In this document: positions 55,701 through 64,000 of the stretch, in pieces | Layout: every line of letters starts with the position of its first letter | Numbering within the stretch: the stretch's first letter is position 1 | From: Paenibacillus lacisoli | Lineage (GTDB): Bacteria > Bacillota > Bacilli > Paenibacillales > Paenibacillaceae | Direction: 5' to 3' | Assembly (NCBI RefSeq): GCF_030580655.1 | Contig: NZ_JAUQTB010000002.1 | Span: 310,001-374,000, forward strand | DNA: 64,000 bases | Notes under the pieces: model-generated | What the model saw: only the letters and a program-made list of their open reading frames with translations | Databases searched by the model: none | What the model was told of the DNA's origin: nothing | Program-made: the position numbers and the translations under genes

Positions 55701-56271
55701 TACGAAGAAGATTCTGCTCGGTCTCATCCAGCTTGCGGACCGCGTCTTTTTTGCGCGACTTATATTTAACAATCCCTGATGCTTCTTCGAAGATACCGCG
55801 CCGGTCCTCCGAACGGGTGCTCAGAATCTCTTCGATCCGGCCCTGTCCGATAATGGAATAGGCCTCCTTGCCGATACCGGTGTCCATGAACAGCTCCGTA
55901 ATATCCTTCAGACGGCAGGACTGCCGATTGATAAAATATTCGCTGTCCCCGCTGCGGTGAACCCGTCGGGTTACGGTAACCTCATTGAAGTCCAGCGGAA
56001 GCGTGTGGCTTTCATTGTCCAGCGTCAGCGATACTTCGCCATAATTAACAGCCTTGCGCGCATCACTGCCGGCGAAGATAATATCTTCCATCTTCCCGCC
56101 GCGCAGGGACTTTGCGCTCTGCTCACCAAGCACCCAGCGAATACCGTCAGAGATATTACTCTTGCCGCTCCCATTGGGGCCGACGACAGCCGTAATTCCC
56201 TGCACAAATTCCATTTCAGTCTTATCGGCGAAGGACTTAAAACCCGCCAATTCAATGCGTTTCAAAAACAT
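52702..56271 (-). CDS. smc: SMC, chromosome condensation ATPase
   Basis: This 1189-residue protein compacts and segregates the chromosome with ScpA/ScpB. The N-terminal head has Walker A GPNGSGKS (31-38). Two coiled-coil arms flank a hinge (about 510-680) with GVHGAVAELIRVPEKLE and GGSMTGGSQHK. The C-terminal head has the signature LLSGGERALTAMAL and Walker B VLDEVEAALDEAN. Length matches B. subtilis Smc (1186). Confidence 0.98.
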   Translation of the reverse strand: MFLKRIELAGFKSFADKTEMEFVQGITAVVGPNGSGKSNISDGIRWVLGEQSAKSLRGGKMEDIIFAGSDARKAVNYGEVSLTLDNESHTLPLDFNEVTVTRRVHRSGDSEYFINRQSCRLKDITELFMDTGIGKEAYSIIGQGRIEEILSTRSEDRRGIFEEASGIVKYKSRKKDAVRKLDETEQNLLRIHDLVSELEDQIGPLKEQSEKALHYKDLRSQLKSQEISMYVYQIQQIHAAWSEANARLEVLKEEELQLSTVVSSHDAKLEHDRLALRQLEEDVELLQNELLQYSEATEKTEGYGELLKERARNLKNNREQLLQSLESNEGRFQDREAEHQQLQDKLTGIIQELEALREQLTAEEAKLVGVTGGISQQQEESLKGNLLELMNQMAQARNEIRYSDQQKENLERRMSRAAGESGKWEQQRDDLVKRKSSLEGAIQKLGKEISQLRSGYITESERYHAQQKLHDESQSAIRKWEQKREAQISRRDTMKEMQDDFDGFMLGVKEVLKASRKGTLHGVHGAVAELIRVPEKLELAMETALGASVQHIVMENEAVSRQAIGFLKQRQLGRATFLPLDVIRPRQIGAGERKMVEGAEGFVGIGADLVGYEDRYSSIIGSLLGNVVIAQTLEDANRIAARCQYRYRVVTLEGDVVNAGGSMTGGSQHKKNNNLLGRKRQLDQLDQDIRETEQQISKLQQGVADIKRQMEETQNLLEQLRHDGDTKRGNEQQAALELKQMEHELRHVQEQVAATSVEKSAFVQEMKELEKARAEAAAKLVKLEEEEKATHLAIQAAEFARKANESAKEELQTQLTDLKVREGKLDQERFSLEDQLRRLQSDYDGLGREVKQNRQILASIEADLRKNEAETVQQTEDVNRYRMKKEEAAQQLDFKRAARSQLSKKLELEENETREQRTQLKAVEDQLRQTEIGVNRLDVELDNILRKLADDYEMSYEMAQQRYPLPEDVETTQAEVQKLKRSISALGEVNLGAIEEFQRVNERYEFLSEQKSDLVEAKTTLYQVIREMDEEMSKRFKATFDAIRREFGTVFSKLFGGGRADLVLLDPERLLETGIDIVAQPPGKKLQNLQLLSGGERALTAMALLFAILQVKPVPFCVLDEVEAALDEANVVRFAQYLREFSEQTQFIVVTHRKGTMEEADVLYGVTMEEGGVSKLVSVRLEDEEAEIA

Positions 56272-56493
56272 TGGATTTCCTCACCTCTAACTTTCGGCAT
56301 TCTGCACACTTCGATTCCAGCACTGGCATCTTCACCGAATTCAGCACTTGATACAGAATGCTCACCTGCACAATCCATGCGTGTACCTCACGCTCCAGAT
56401 CCTTGCTGCTTTCCATTTCCACTCGAAGTCATTACTCCTATTGTACCATAATGACAGGTCTGAAAAAGCACGAACCTCCTGCCGCTGTGAAAA
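56272..56493. other. Gap upstream of smc
   Basis: Together with the rnc terminator this makes a 318-base gap between rnc and smc. I could not identify a promoter with confidence, though one is likely since rnc is terminated. No coding frame is convincing. Confidence 0.5.
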
Positions 56494-56565
56494 CGAAAAA
56501 AGAGCAAAAAGCAGTCCGTACCCATCTAACGCCGGGACAAGCCCGCGGGCTGCTCTTTGCTCTTG
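56494..56565 (-). terminator. Terminator after rnc
   Basis: A long-armed hairpin: AAGAGCAAAGAGCAG pairs imperfectly with CTGCTTTTTGCTCTT, with a GC-rich inner loop and T6 on the minus strand, about 25 bases after the rnc stop. Confidence 0.75.
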
Positions 56566-56589
56566 CTTTGTCCTGAACATCCAGACAAA

Positions 56590-57288
56590 CTACCTTTCCG
56601 ACAGCTTCAAGTGCTGCAGCGCCAGCGCTGCCGCCTGCTGCTCTGCTTCTTTTTTGGAACGACCCACACCGTGCCCCAGACGTTCTACACCCATGTGGAC
56701 CTCCGCAACGAATTCCCGCTCATGAGCTGGCCCCCGCTCTTCCACAATCCGGTACTCTAAGGTACCCATACTGTGATGCTGAATAAGCTCCTGCAGTTCT
56801 GTCTTAAAGTCACTCATCTGCAGTTTGCCGTTCAAGACAACCTGGTCGAAGACAAAACGGTCCAAAAATGTACGGACTGCGTCCAGACCCTGGTCCAAAT
56901 ACAGCGCTCCGATAAACGATTCAAATACATCTGCCAACAGGGCAGGACGAGTCCTGCCTCCTGTCAGCTCCTCACCTTTGCCCAGAAGAACGTATTTGCC
57001 AAAAGACAACGCTTCTGCAAATTTCACAAGTGACGGCTCGCATACGATCGCTGCACGCAGCTTGGTCAATTCGCCTTCCGGACGGTCAGGATAAAGATTG
57101 TAGAGATACTCGGATACCGTAAGCTCCAGGACAGCATCACCAAGAAATTCGAGACGCTCGTTGTCCTGGTGCTGACTGAACCGGTGCTCATTCACATAAG
57201 AAGCGTGGGTGAAAGCCTGCTTCAGGAGCTGCCTGTTGTTAAATTGAATATGAAGTTGCTGCTGCAGTTGCTTCAAGTCTCCACTCAA
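56590..57288 (-). CDS. rnc: RNase III
   Basis: This 232-residue double-strand-specific RNase processes rRNA and the SRP RNA. The catalytic signature [20 protein letters not shown] is followed by [18 protein letters not shown] dsRNA-binding domain occupies about 158-230 with [18 protein letters not shown]. The start is TTG at 57288 with AAGGGG eight bases upstream. Confidence 0.97.
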   Translation of the reverse strand: MSGDLKQLQQQLHIQFNNRQLLKQAFTHASYVNEHRFSQHQDNERLEFLGDAVLELTVSEYLYNLYPDRPEGELTKLRAAIVCEPSLVKFAEALSFGKYVLLGKGEELTGGRTRPALLADVFESFIGALYLDQGLDAVRTFLDRFVFDQVVLNGKLQMSDFKTELQELIQHHSMGTLEYRIVEERGPAHEREFVAEVHMGVERLGHGVGRSKKEAEQQAAALALQHLKLSER

Positions 57289-57300
57289 TTAACTGACCCC

Positions 57301-58539
57301 TTACGCATCAAATTTTTTCAAGATTACGGTTGCGTTGTGACCGCCAAATCCGAAGGAGTTGGACATAACCACATTCAATTCAGCCTGACGAGGCGTATTC
57401 GGCACATAATCCAGATCACATGCCGGATCCTGATCCTCCAGGTTAATGGTCGGAGCGATGGTCTGGTTCTTCAATGACAGCCCCAGAATAACCGCTTCCA
57501 CACCGCCAGCTGCTCCAAGCAGATGACCTGTCATCGATTTGGTCGAGCTGACTGCCACTTTGTAGGCATGATCGCCCAGTGCCTTTTTGATCGCTTCCGT
57601 CTCGGATTTATCACCAACCGGTGTCGATGTCCCGTGCGCATTAATGTAGTCGATCTCAGAAGGATCGATACCCGCGTCGCGGATAGCCATCTTCATGCAG
57701 CGCGCTGCACCGTCCGGATCCGGCTCAGTCATATGGTGGGCATCGCCCGACAAACCATAACCGATCACTTCTCCGTAGATTTTCGCACCACGCTTCTGCG
57801 CATGCTCCAGAGATTCCAGAATCAGAATGCCTGCACCTTCGCCCATAACGAACCCATCGCGTCCTGTATCAAACGGCCGGCTAGCCTTTTCCGGCTCCTC
57901 ATTGCGTGTTGACATCGCACGCATGGAACAGAACCCGGCCATACCTGTAGGACGAATGGTTGCTTCGGCACCGCCGCACACCATCACGTCGGCATCGCCG
58001 CGCTGGATCATTTTGAAGGAATCACCGATGGAATGGCTTCCTGTTGCACAGGCCGTCACCGGCGTCGTATTTGGTCCTTTTGCTCCAAGCATGATCGACA
58101 GTTGGCCTGAGCCCATATTCGCAATCATCATCGGAATAAAGAATGGGCTGACCCGCTTGGGTCCTTTCTCCAGCAGCACATTGTGCTGATCTTCCCATGT
58201 TCCGAGACCGCCGATACCTGATCCGATCGATACGCCGACACGTTCTGCTTCAGCGTTCTTGCCAATTTCAATCCCGCTGTCCTTCATCGCCGACATTCCT
58301 GCTGCTACAGCAAGCTGTACGAAGCGGTCCATTTTGCGGGCATCCTTGCGGTCCATGAATTCCTCAGGATTAAAATCCTTGATGGAAGCCGCAATCTTGG
58401 TTGGATATTCACTGACGTCAAAGGCTTCAATCAGGGAAACCCCCGACTTGCCTGCCATCAGGCTATCCCAAAATGAATTTAAATCCTTACCGAGGGATGT
58501 CATCACACCCATACCGGTTACAACCACTCTTTGTTTCAA
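57301..58539 (-). CDS. fabF: FabF, beta-ketoacyl-ACP synthase II
   Basis: This 412-residue condensing enzyme elongates acyl-ACP. Catalytic Cys164 in [12 protein letters not shown], His in [14 protein letters not shown] and His in [13 protein letters not shown]. The start is TTG, with AGAGGTG upstream. It lies in the fab cluster here; in B. subtilis fabF is elsewhere with fabHA. Confidence 0.97.
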   Translation of the reverse strand: MKQRVVVTGMGVMTSLGKDLNSFWDSLMAGKSGVSLIEAFDVSEYPTKIAASIKDFNPEEFMDRKDARKMDRFVQLAVAAGMSAMKDSGIEIGKNAEAERVGVSIGSGIGGLGTWEDQHNVLLEKGPKRVSPFFIPMMIANMGSGQLSIMLGAKGPNTTPVTACATGSHSIGDSFKMIQRGDADVMVCGGAEATIRPTGMAGFCSMRAMSTRNEEPEKASRPFDTGRDGFVMGEGAGILILESLEHAQKRGAKIYGEVIGYGLSGDAHHMTEPDPDGAARCMKMAIRDAGIDPSEIDYINAHGTSTPVGDKSETEAIKKALGDHAYKVAVSSTKSMTGHLLGAAGGVEAVILGLSLKNQTIAPTINLEDQDPACDLDYVPNTPRQAELNVVMSNSFGFGGHNATVILKKFDA

Positions 58540-58600
58540 GCCTACTCACCTCTATATCGGCTGCATTATTTGCATGTTTTTCACTACATGAATGAGGAGA

Positions 58601-58629
58601 AAGTCCCGCCTGAAACAGGAACGGGACTT
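58601..58629 (-). terminator. Hairpin/attenuator between acpP and fabF
   Basis: Eight-pair stem AAGTCCCG/CGGGACTT with inner CCTG/CAGG, followed by TTTCTCCTC on the minus strand. The T run is imperfect, so partial read-through into fabF is expected. Confidence 0.6.
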
Positions 58630-58636
58630 CATTGAC

Positions 58637-58870
58637 TTAGGTATGAGATTGTATGTAGTTTACAACTTCACCTACGGTCGTAATTTTCTCTGCATCTTCA
58701 TCAGAGATTTCCATATCAAATTCATCTTCCAATTCCATGACCAATTCAACTACATCAAGAGAATCAGCGCCCAAATCTTCTTTGAAAGATGCTTCAAGTG
58801 TAACTTCGGCTTCGTCGGCTCCCAAACGGTCAACGACAATGCGTTTTACACGCTCCAATACATCGGACAT
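58637..58870 (-). CDS. acpP: Acyl carrier protein
   Basis: This 77-residue carrier has the phosphopantetheine Ser37 in [16 protein letters not shown]. It begins [22 protein letters not shown] at 58870 follows AGGAGGAGGTG and gives the same length as B. subtilis AcpA. Confidence 0.98.
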   Translation of the reverse strand: MSDVLERVKRIVVDRLGADEAEVTLEASFKEDLGADSLDVVELVMELEDEFDMEISDEDAEKITTVGEVVNYIQSHT

Positions 58871-58973
58871 CCGGCTCACCTCCTCCTAGGTATTATACGA
58901 GAATTGAATTCAAAATGCCATAGACGAGACAGGCACAGCCTGCTCTTCTTTCGGACATGCTGGAAAGCGGCAG

Positions 58974-59723
58974 TTACATGTACATACCGCCATCGACATG
59001 AAGCGTCTGGCCCGTCATGTATGAGGATGCAGAAGATGCCAGGAACAGAACGACATCTGCAATTTCCTCAGGACGTCCCAAGCGGGCCAGGGGAATATCA
59101 CCCAGGAGCTTATCACGAAGCTCATCAGGCAGAACCTGTGTCATCTCCGTATCAATAAATCCAGGGGCCACACAGTTTACAGTAATTCCGCGGGAGGCCA
59201 GCTCACGGGCGGCGGACTTCGTCAGTCCGATCACTCCGGCTTTGGCTGCAACATAGTTAGCCTGTCCGGCGTTTCCGAGCACACCCACCACAGATGAAAT
59301 ATTAATGATTCTTCCGGAACGCTGCTTCATCATCGGACGGGTGACAGCCTTCAGGCAGTTGAATACGCCTTTCAGGTTGGTCTCAATAACCTGATCGAAC
59401 TCGTCTTCTTTCATACGCATAATCAGGTTATCTCTAGTAATACCCGCATTGTTGACCAAAATATCAATCTGGCCCCAAGTTTCTGCAGCTTCCTTCACGA
59501 GTCGTTCACTTTCAGCCAGAATGCCGACGTTCGCCTGGATGGCTACCGCTTCAACACCCTTCGCGCGGATCGCTTCCACCACTTCGGCGGCGGCAGCTTC
59601 ACTTCCCGCATAGTTAACGGCTACATTCGCTCCGGCTTCCGCCAGGGCCAGCGCAATACTGCGGCCAATCCCGCGGGATGCACCGGTTACAAGCGCATTT
59701 TGGCCTTGCAGAGGTTTGGACAT
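58974..59723 (-). CDS. fabG: FabG, 3-oxoacyl-ACP reductase
   Basis: This 249-residue SDR enzyme reduces 3-ketoacyl-ACP with [18 protein letters not shown] binds the cofactor; NNAG, Ser143, Tyr157 and Lys161 make the catalytic site. The ATG at 59723 has GGGAGG seven bases upstream. Confidence 0.97.
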   Translation of the reverse strand: MSKPLQGQNALVTGASRGIGRSIALALAEAGANVAVNYAGSEAAAAEVVEAIRAKGVEAVAIQANVGILAESERLVKEAAETWGQIDILVNNAGITRDNLIMRMKEDEFDQVIETNLKGVFNCLKAVTRPMMKQRSGRIINISSVVGVLGNAGQANYVAAKAGVIGLTKSAARELASRGITVNCVAPGFIDTEMTQVLPDELRDKLLGDIPLARLGRPEEIADVVLFLASSASSYMTGQTLHVDGGMYM

Positions 59724-59773
59724 TCTAATTCCTCCCTTATTAAAAGTCAATACCGATCCTTCACCAGGAGGGA

Positions 59774-60709
59774 TCAGGCAAGTGCCTCTACGGCTTCCTG
59801 CAGGCTGGAAAGGCTGTTCACATTCAGCAGGCGCACGGATTTGTCGATTTTCTTCACAAGGCCGGTCAGAACACTGCCAGGGCCGAATTCAACGAACGTA
59901 TCGACACCCTGTTCAATCAGCCAGTTAACCGTATCTTCCCATAATACCGGGGAGTATACCTGTTCCACAAGCAGACTGCGGAACGCCTCACCATGCTCGG
60001 CCGGCCGGGCTGTTACGTTCGCTACGACTGGCACCGACGGCTCGGAGAACGTTACACCGGCTAGATGTTCACCCAGCTTCTCAGCAGCTCCGCGCATCAG
60101 GGAAGAGTGGAACGGGCCACTCACTTCCAGCGTGATCGCGCGTTTGCCGCCAGCTTCCTTCACGCGTTCGGCTACAGCTGCTACACCTTCAACGGTACCG
60201 GAAACGACAATCTGTCCCGGACAATTTACGTTAGCCAGCTCTACAGCGTGCCCGTTCGTAGTAATTTCGGCACAGAGTCCGGCCAGCTGGGCACGGTCTG
60301 CACCCAGTACAGCGGCCATGCCGCCTTGACCGCCGGGAACCGCCTGCTCCATCAATTGACCGCGCGTACGGACGATGGATACTGCATCCTCAAAGCGAAG
60401 TACACCCGCAGCGACAAGAGCACTGTATTCACCGAGACTGTGGCCTGCGACGAAATCAGGAGCAATGCCATGCTCTCGGAATGCTTCGAGCAGAGCCATG
60501 CTCGCTGTCAGCAGTGCTGGCTGCGTATTGGAGGTCTGCTTCAAGTCATTGTCAGGACCTTCAAAGATCAGCGAGCTGAGTGAAAAGCCGAGCTTCTCAT
60601 CCGCCGCTTCAATTACGGCGCGTCCCGCCGCGTTATGTTCGTACACATCCCGGGCCATGCCCACGGACTGGGATCCCTGGCCAGGGAAAATGAAAGCTGT
60701 TTTTGCCAT
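59774..60709 (-). CDS. fabD: FabD, malonyl-CoA:ACP transacylase
   Basis: This 311-residue enzyme loads malonate on ACP. GQGSQ lies at 10-14 and the nucleophile Ser91 in [11 protein letters not shown]. The Arg/His positions ([21 protein letters not shown]) are conserved. Confidence 0.97.
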   Translation of the reverse strand: MAKTAFIFPGQGSQSVGMARDVYEHNAAGRAVIEAADEKLGFSLSSLIFEGPDNDLKQTSNTQPALLTASMALLEAFREHGIAPDFVAGHSLGEYSALVAAGVLRFEDAVSIVRTRGQLMEQAVPGGQGGMAAVLGADRAQLAGLCAEITTNGHAVELANVNCPGQIVVSGTVEGVAAVAERVKEAGGKRAITLEVSGPFHSSLMRGAAEKLGEHLAGVTFSEPSVPVVANVTARPAEHGEAFRSLLVEQVYSPVLWEDTVNWLIEQGVDTFVEFGPGSVLTGLVKKIDKSVRLLNVNSLSSLQEAVEALA

Positions 60710-60795
60710 CTATAACACTCCTCTTATCATACCTTTGCTGGCAGCAGCAACTATTAATGAAAGATAAGTTCGTCTATTTCGAATACGTCGGAGGC

Positions 60796-61785
60796 TTACC
60801 AGACGAGAACCGAAGCTCCCCAGGTCAGTCCCCCGCCGAAGCCAACCATTAATACCCGGTCACCTTCCTTGATGCGTCCGTCTTCGGCAGCCTCAACCAG
60901 TGCAAGCGGAATGGAAGCCGCCGATGTGTTGGCATACTTGTCCACGTTAATAACGACTTTCTCCGGTGGAAGATCCAGCCGCTGCATGGCGGATTGGATA
61001 ATGCGGATATTGGCCTGATGCGGCACGAAGATATCGATCTCTTCCTTCGTCAGATCCGCTTTTTTCAACACTTCATCTGTTGCAGTCCCCATGACACGCA
61101 CTGCAAATTTAAATACCTCACGGCCGTTCATGTAGATATAATGCTTCTTGTTCTCTACCGTCTCATGGCTGGACGGCTGGCGGGAACCGCCGGCTTCCAG
61201 GGTCAGCAGGCTGCCCCCGGCGCCTTCAGCACCGAGATCAAAGGACTGGAAGCCGCGGCCTTCCGGTACTTCCCCCAAGATAACTGCACCCGCACCGTCC
61301 CCGAACAGGACACACGTGTTGCGGTCTGTATAATCCGTAATACGGGACAGGCAGTCTGCACCAATAACAAGCGCATTATTGTACATGCCGGTTTTGATAA
61401 AATTCGAAGCCGTCGCCAGCCCGTACACAAACCCAGAACATGCAGCGGACAGGTCAAATGCAGCAGCACGCTTGGCACCCAGTTTATCCTGCAGGATGCA
61501 GGCTGTCGAAGGAAAAGACGTATCCGGTGTAATCGTCGCTACGATAATCAGATCCAGCTGATCCGCAGTCATACCGGCAGATTTCAGCGCATTCTGAGCC
61601 GCCTCATAGGCCAGGTCAGACGTAGCCTGTTCCGGAGCTGCAATATGCCGTTCACGGATGCCTGTACGGCTGACGATCCATTCGTCACTGGTTTCTACGA
61701 TTTTCTCCAAGTCGCTGTTCGTCAAAATTTTCTCTGGCACATATTTGCCAGTCCCGATGATTCCCACCGGACGCAAATTACTCAT
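60796..61785 (-). CDS. fabH: FabH, beta-ketoacyl-ACP synthase III
   Basis: This 329-residue enzyme starts fatty-acid chains from acyl-CoA and malonyl-ACP, and so sets branched/straight ratios. Cys116 in DLSAACSGFVYGLA, His in VPHQANIRI and Asn in NVDKYANTSAAS. I prefer the ATG at 61785; a GTG at 61797, overlapping plsX, is the alternative. Confidence 0.95.
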   Translation of the reverse strand: MSNLRPVGIIGTGKYVPEKILTNSDLEKIVETSDEWIVSRTGIRERHIAAPEQATSDLAYEAAQNALKSAGMTADQLDLIIVATITPDTSFPSTACILQDKLGAKRAAAFDLSAACSGFVYGLATASNFIKTGMYNNALVIGADCLSRITDYTDRNTCVLFGDGAGAVILGEVPEGRGFQSFDLGAEGAGGSLLTLEAGGSRQPSSHETVENKKHYIYMNGREVFKFAVRVMGTATDEVLKKADLTKEEIDIFVPHQANIRIIQSAMQRLDLPPEKVVINVDKYANTSAASIPLALVEAAEDGRIKEGDRVLMVGFGGGLTWGASVLVW

Positions 61786-61793
61786 AATGTCAC

Positions 61794-62783
61794 TCACTTC
61801 CCGCTGATTTCCTTAGATATACTCTCTACCAACCGGCTCTGCAGTGCCGTTCTGGCCTGCCGCACCGCATTTTTGATCGCATTGGCATCCGCTGAGCCAT
61901 GGCTCTTGACCACAAGTCCGCTCAGCCCGAGCAGCGGAGCACCGCCATGCTCGGTATAGTCCAGCTTTCCCTTCAACCCGCGCAGCTCCGGCATCATTAC
62001 GGCACCGGCCAGCTTCGTCTTAAGTGACTTGCTGAACTGCTCCTTCAGCAGCTTGAACACCGCGCCGGCAGTCCCCTCCAGGGACTTCAGCATGATGTTG
62101 CCTGCGAATCCATCACAGACCAGTACATCACAGCTGCCTGTCAGCACATCACGCGCCTCGACATTGCCTACAAAATGAATCGGCAGCTGCTCCAGCAGCG
62201 GGTACGCATGCTTCGTCAGTTCGTTGCCCTTCCCCGGCTCTGTTCCGACATTCAACAACCCTACCCGCGGCTTTGCAATGCCATGCACCTTCTGACGATA
62301 GACACTGCCCATAACCGCATATTGAGCCAGATGCTCCGGCTTCGCATCCATATTAGCGCCCAAATCAAGAGCAAGCACTCCCGTATCATCCAGGGTCGGG
62401 ATCATCGGAGCCAGCGCCGGGCGTTCAATCCCTTCCATGCGTCCGACAACCAGCAGACCTGTCGTCATAAGCGCTCCGGTATTGCCAGCCGAAATCATCG
62501 CGTCCGCTTCCTTTTCGCGTACCATGCGACCTGCAACGACCATGGACGAGTCCTTCTTGCGTCGAACCGCTTTGACTGGTTCATCTTCGGCTCCGATCAC
62601 TTCAGCTGCATGTCTGATCTCCAGATTGGCTGGCAGGGCGCCTCCCAGCAGGGGATGGATTGCTTCCTCATTGCCCACAAGAATCAGATGTGTATCCTTC
62701 CACTCCGCGGCTGCGGCCAGAGCCCCCTCCACGGTTACCTGCGGCGCGTGGTCGCCGCCCATCGCATCAATGACGATCCGCAT
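61794..62783 (-). CDS. plsX: PlsX, acyl-ACP:phosphate acyltransferase
   Basis: This 329-residue enzyme makes acyl-phosphate for PlsY in phospholipid synthesis. It begins RIVIDAMGGDHAP; SAGNTGALMTTGLLVVGRM and VCDGFAGNIMLKSLEG are typical. Its start overlaps the fapR end by 17 bases, with GGAGG inside fapR. Confidence 0.97.
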   Translation of the reverse strand: MRIVIDAMGGDHAPQVTVEGALAAAAEWKDTHLILVGNEEAIHPLLGGALPANLEIRHAAEVIGAEDEPVKAVRRKKDSSMVVAGRMVREKEADAMISAGNTGALMTTGLLVVGRMEGIERPALAPMIPTLDDTGVLALDLGANMDAKPEHLAQYAVMGSVYRQKVHGIAKPRVGLLNVGTEPGKGNELTKHAYPLLEQLPIHFVGNVEARDVLTGSCDVLVCDGFAGNIMLKSLEGTAGAVFKLLKEQFSKSLKTKLAGAVMMPELRGLKGKLDYTEHGGAPLLGLSGLVVKSHGSADANAIKNAVRQARTALQSRLVESISKEISGK

Positions 62784-63396
62784 GATGGCTGCCTCCTTCG
62801 GTATAATCTTCTCCGGTCGACCGGTAGATCAGGAAGTTCCCCTGAAACACCATCTCTTCACCCACGTAGGCAAACACTTCGACCTTCGCTTTGCCGCTTC
62901 TGGACGGATTGGAGCGCACATAGGCTTTCGCAATACATTTCTCGCCCAGATGTACCGGCCGCACAAACCGGATATCCGCCGAGGCCGTCAGTGCAATCTC
63001 ATCATTGATGACAGCGACCGCCAGCGAGTTGGCCTGTGCGAATACATAGTGTCCCCGGGCGATGCCCGTACGGGAGAACACATGCTCTTCGCGTATTTCA
63101 AAAATAGAGATGCCGCTCTTGTCCAGCTGGAGATCAACGATATCCCCGATAATCTCATGCAGGGGCAGCGACCGCACCTGATCGTAAGAGCTTTCGGCCA
63201 TCAGCTTCATCCGTTCCCGCAGCTCCGGGATTCCCAGTTCCATCCGGTCCAGACGAATCGTCTGAATGCTGACCTTCAGCTGCCGGGTCAGCTCCTGATC
63301 GGTGACGAAAGGATTCTCGTCTATTATTCTCGTCAGCTGCTGCTGACGCTGCTTCTTCGGCAGACGTTCGATGGCGGCCACCTCCTCGTTGTCCAT
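62767..63396 (-). CDS. fapR: FapR, malonyl-CoA-responsive lipid repressor
   Basis: This protein of 201-209 residues represses the fab/pls regulon and is released by malonyl-CoA. N-terminal HTH (TDQELTRQLKVSIQTIRLDRMELGIPELRER) and a hot-dog fold with EHVFSRTGIARGHYVFAQANSLAVAVI. The only ATG (63396) has GGAG just two bases away. A perfect AGGAGG lies eight bases before an ATC codon at 63372, which lines up with the expected N-terminus (ERLPKKQRQQ). The true start is therefore uncertain. An operator lies upstream. Confidence 0.93.
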   Translation of the reverse strand: MDNEEVAAIERLPKKQRQQQLTRIIDENPFVTDQELTRQLKVSIQTIRLDRMELGIPELRERMKLMAESSYDQVRSLPLHEIIGDIVDLQLDKSGISIFEIREEHVFSRTGIARGHYVFAQANSLAVAVINDEIALTASADIRFVRPVHLGEKCIAKAYVRSNPSRSGKAKVEVFAYVGEEMVFQGNFLIYRSTGEDYTEGGSHHADRH

Positions 63397-63530
63397 TACT
63401 CCGGCCTGACTGCAGCCGTCTCTATCATTCTATTTATGTAGGCGCCACTTCCGCCTGGTATAACTCAATCCAGTCCGTTCTTTTTCAGAAAATAAAAGGT
63501 CCGCACAATACGGTTATTATGGGGCAGACC

Positions 63531-63547
63531 TTAGAACCTGGTACTAA
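63531..63547. promoter_or_regulatory. FapR operator
   Basis: TTAGAACCTGGTACTAA is a near-perfect palindrome matching the 17-base FapR box (one mismatch from TTAGTACCTGGTACTAA). On the minus strand a TATACT -10 lies just before it (63551-63556), so the box overlaps the expected start of the fapR operon and implies autorepression. Confidence 0.75.
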
Positions 63548-63586
63548 GCAAGTATATAGCATGGCGTATCAAAAAGAAAGCTTGGG

Positions 63587-63628
63587 TCAAAAAAAAGTAG
63601 CACTCCATCGAAATGAAGTGCTACTTTT
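63587..63628 (-). terminator. Terminator after rpmF
   Basis: Perfect twelve-pair stem AAAAGTAGCACT/AGTGCTACTTTT and a T8 run, nine bases after the rpmF stop. Confidence 0.9.
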
Positions 63629-63636
63629 CATCAACA

Positions 63637-63810
63637 TTATTGAGAGATAATCTCTCTCGTTTTGTACGTTCCGCACACTTTGCATACGTGGTGAGCAAGC
63701 TTCAATTCTCCGCATTGTTCACATTTTACCATACCCGGTACAGCCAATTTAAAGTGAGTACGACGCTTGTCACGACGTGTTTTGGACGTTCTCCGTTGAG
63801 GTACTGCCAT
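63637..63810 (-). CDS. rpmF: Ribosomal protein L32
   Basis: This 57-residue large-subunit protein begins [21 protein letters not shown] and has a zinc ribbon (CEQC...CKVC). The Cys4 form suggests a zinc-binding paralogue, as is normal in Firmicutes. The ATG at 63810 has GGAGGTGGG upstream. Confidence 0.97.
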   Translation of the reverse strand: MAVPQRRTSKTRRDKRRTHFKLAVPGMVKCEQCGELKLAHHVCKVCGTYKTREIISQ

Positions 63811-63856
63811 GATTCCCACCTCCTTATTCAAATCAACCCGTTCACAGTGCCTTAGC

Positions 63857-64000
63857 TCATTTATTGAAAAAATCCTTAAGGCCCGCAAGCCGGGGGTCAA
63901 TCACTTGGTTGTCACAGCCGCAATCGCCCTCGTTCAAATCATGCCCGCAAGTTGGACAAAGGCCTTTGCAGTCCTCGTCACACAGCGGCACAAAGGGAAC
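63857..64000 (-). CDS. YceD (DUF177) family protein, C-terminal part
   Basis: The last 47 residues of a protein that begins outside the window. They contain the Cys-rich [23 protein letters not shown] and end [11 protein letters not shown], the usual C-terminus of YceD/DUF177. The family lies before rpmF in most bacteria and is linked to rRNA metabolism (family knowledge). Confidence 0.88.
   Translation of the reverse strand, partial: VPFVPLCDEDCKGLCPTCGHDLNEGDCGCDNQVIDPRLAGLKDFFNK

Noticed and set aside
58554..58561. A second perfect GCCGATAT (minus strand) just before fabF
   Set aside because: It overlaps the region right before the fabF SD (too close to the start), has no sensible -35, and fabF is not a motility gene. 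It shows that the octamer can occur by chance.
1..64000. CRISPR arrays, tRNA/rRNA genes, insertion sequences, prophage or restriction/defence genes
   Set aside because: None seen: no regular spacer repeats, no cloverleaf or rRNA stretches, no transposase or integrase motifs in any long frame.

Overview
The window is a contiguous stretch of chromosomal core genes from a low-to-mid GC Gram-positive bacterium. Gene order closely follows the Bacillus subtilis fapR-plsX-fab-rnc-smc-ftsY-ffh-trmD-rplS-rbgA-rnhB-ylqGH-sucCD-dprA-topA-trmFO-clpQY-fla/che arc. The long Ala/Pro-rich linkers, the added fabH/fabF, lepB and comM-like genes, and the missing codV/codY all suggest Paenibacillus or a close relative (inference). 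No rRNA, tRNA, CRISPR, transposase or prophage gene was seen. Almost everything is on the minus strand; only ohr, a comM-like gene and one 68-residue ORF are on the plus strand.

Region 1 (1-26638, minus) is most of one long fla/che operon, transcribed from about 26.9 kb down to base 1: flgB flgC fliE fliF fliG fliH fliI fliJ motE-like fliK flgD TIGR02530-type flgE flbD fliL fliM fliY cheY fliO fliP fliQ fliR flhB flhA flhF flhG cheB cheA cheW cheC. It builds the rod, MS ring, switch, export gate, hook scaffold and chemotaxis core. Genes are packed with 4-14 base overlaps, several non-ATG starts and no internal terminator that I could find. CheC runs off the left edge. The 600-base leader before flgB holds a very good sigma-A promoter, then a terminator-like hairpin and a second stem.

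Region 2 (27240-36253, minus) holds hslU, hslV, trmFO, topA and dprA, then sucD and sucC. It covers proteolysis, tRNA methylation, DNA topology, transformation and the TCA cycle.

Region 3 (36493-40075) is an accessory island relative to B. subtilis: a divergent ohrR/ohr peroxide module, a YifB/ComM-like AAA ATPase, and a nitroreductase with a Fur-box-like site.

Region 4 (40409-50765, minus) holds yraN, an FlhB C-domain paralogue (FlhX/YlqH), a second FliK-like protein (YlqG), rnhB, rbgA, lepB, rplS, trmD, rimM, khpA, rpsP, ffh and ylxM: ribosome assembly and protein export.

Region 5 (50883-64000, minus) holds a TrhA/HlyIII-family protein, ftsY, smc, rnc, fabF, acpP, fabG, fabD, fabH, plsX, fapR, rpmF and a partial yceD: chromosome organisation and type II fatty-acid synthesis under FapR control.

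I found no clearly new multigene system. The best leads are the structured fla/che leader, the FlhX/FliK2 module with a sigma-D-like -10, a possible ATC start for fapR, the Fur-box-like site, and promoter/terminator overlaps.
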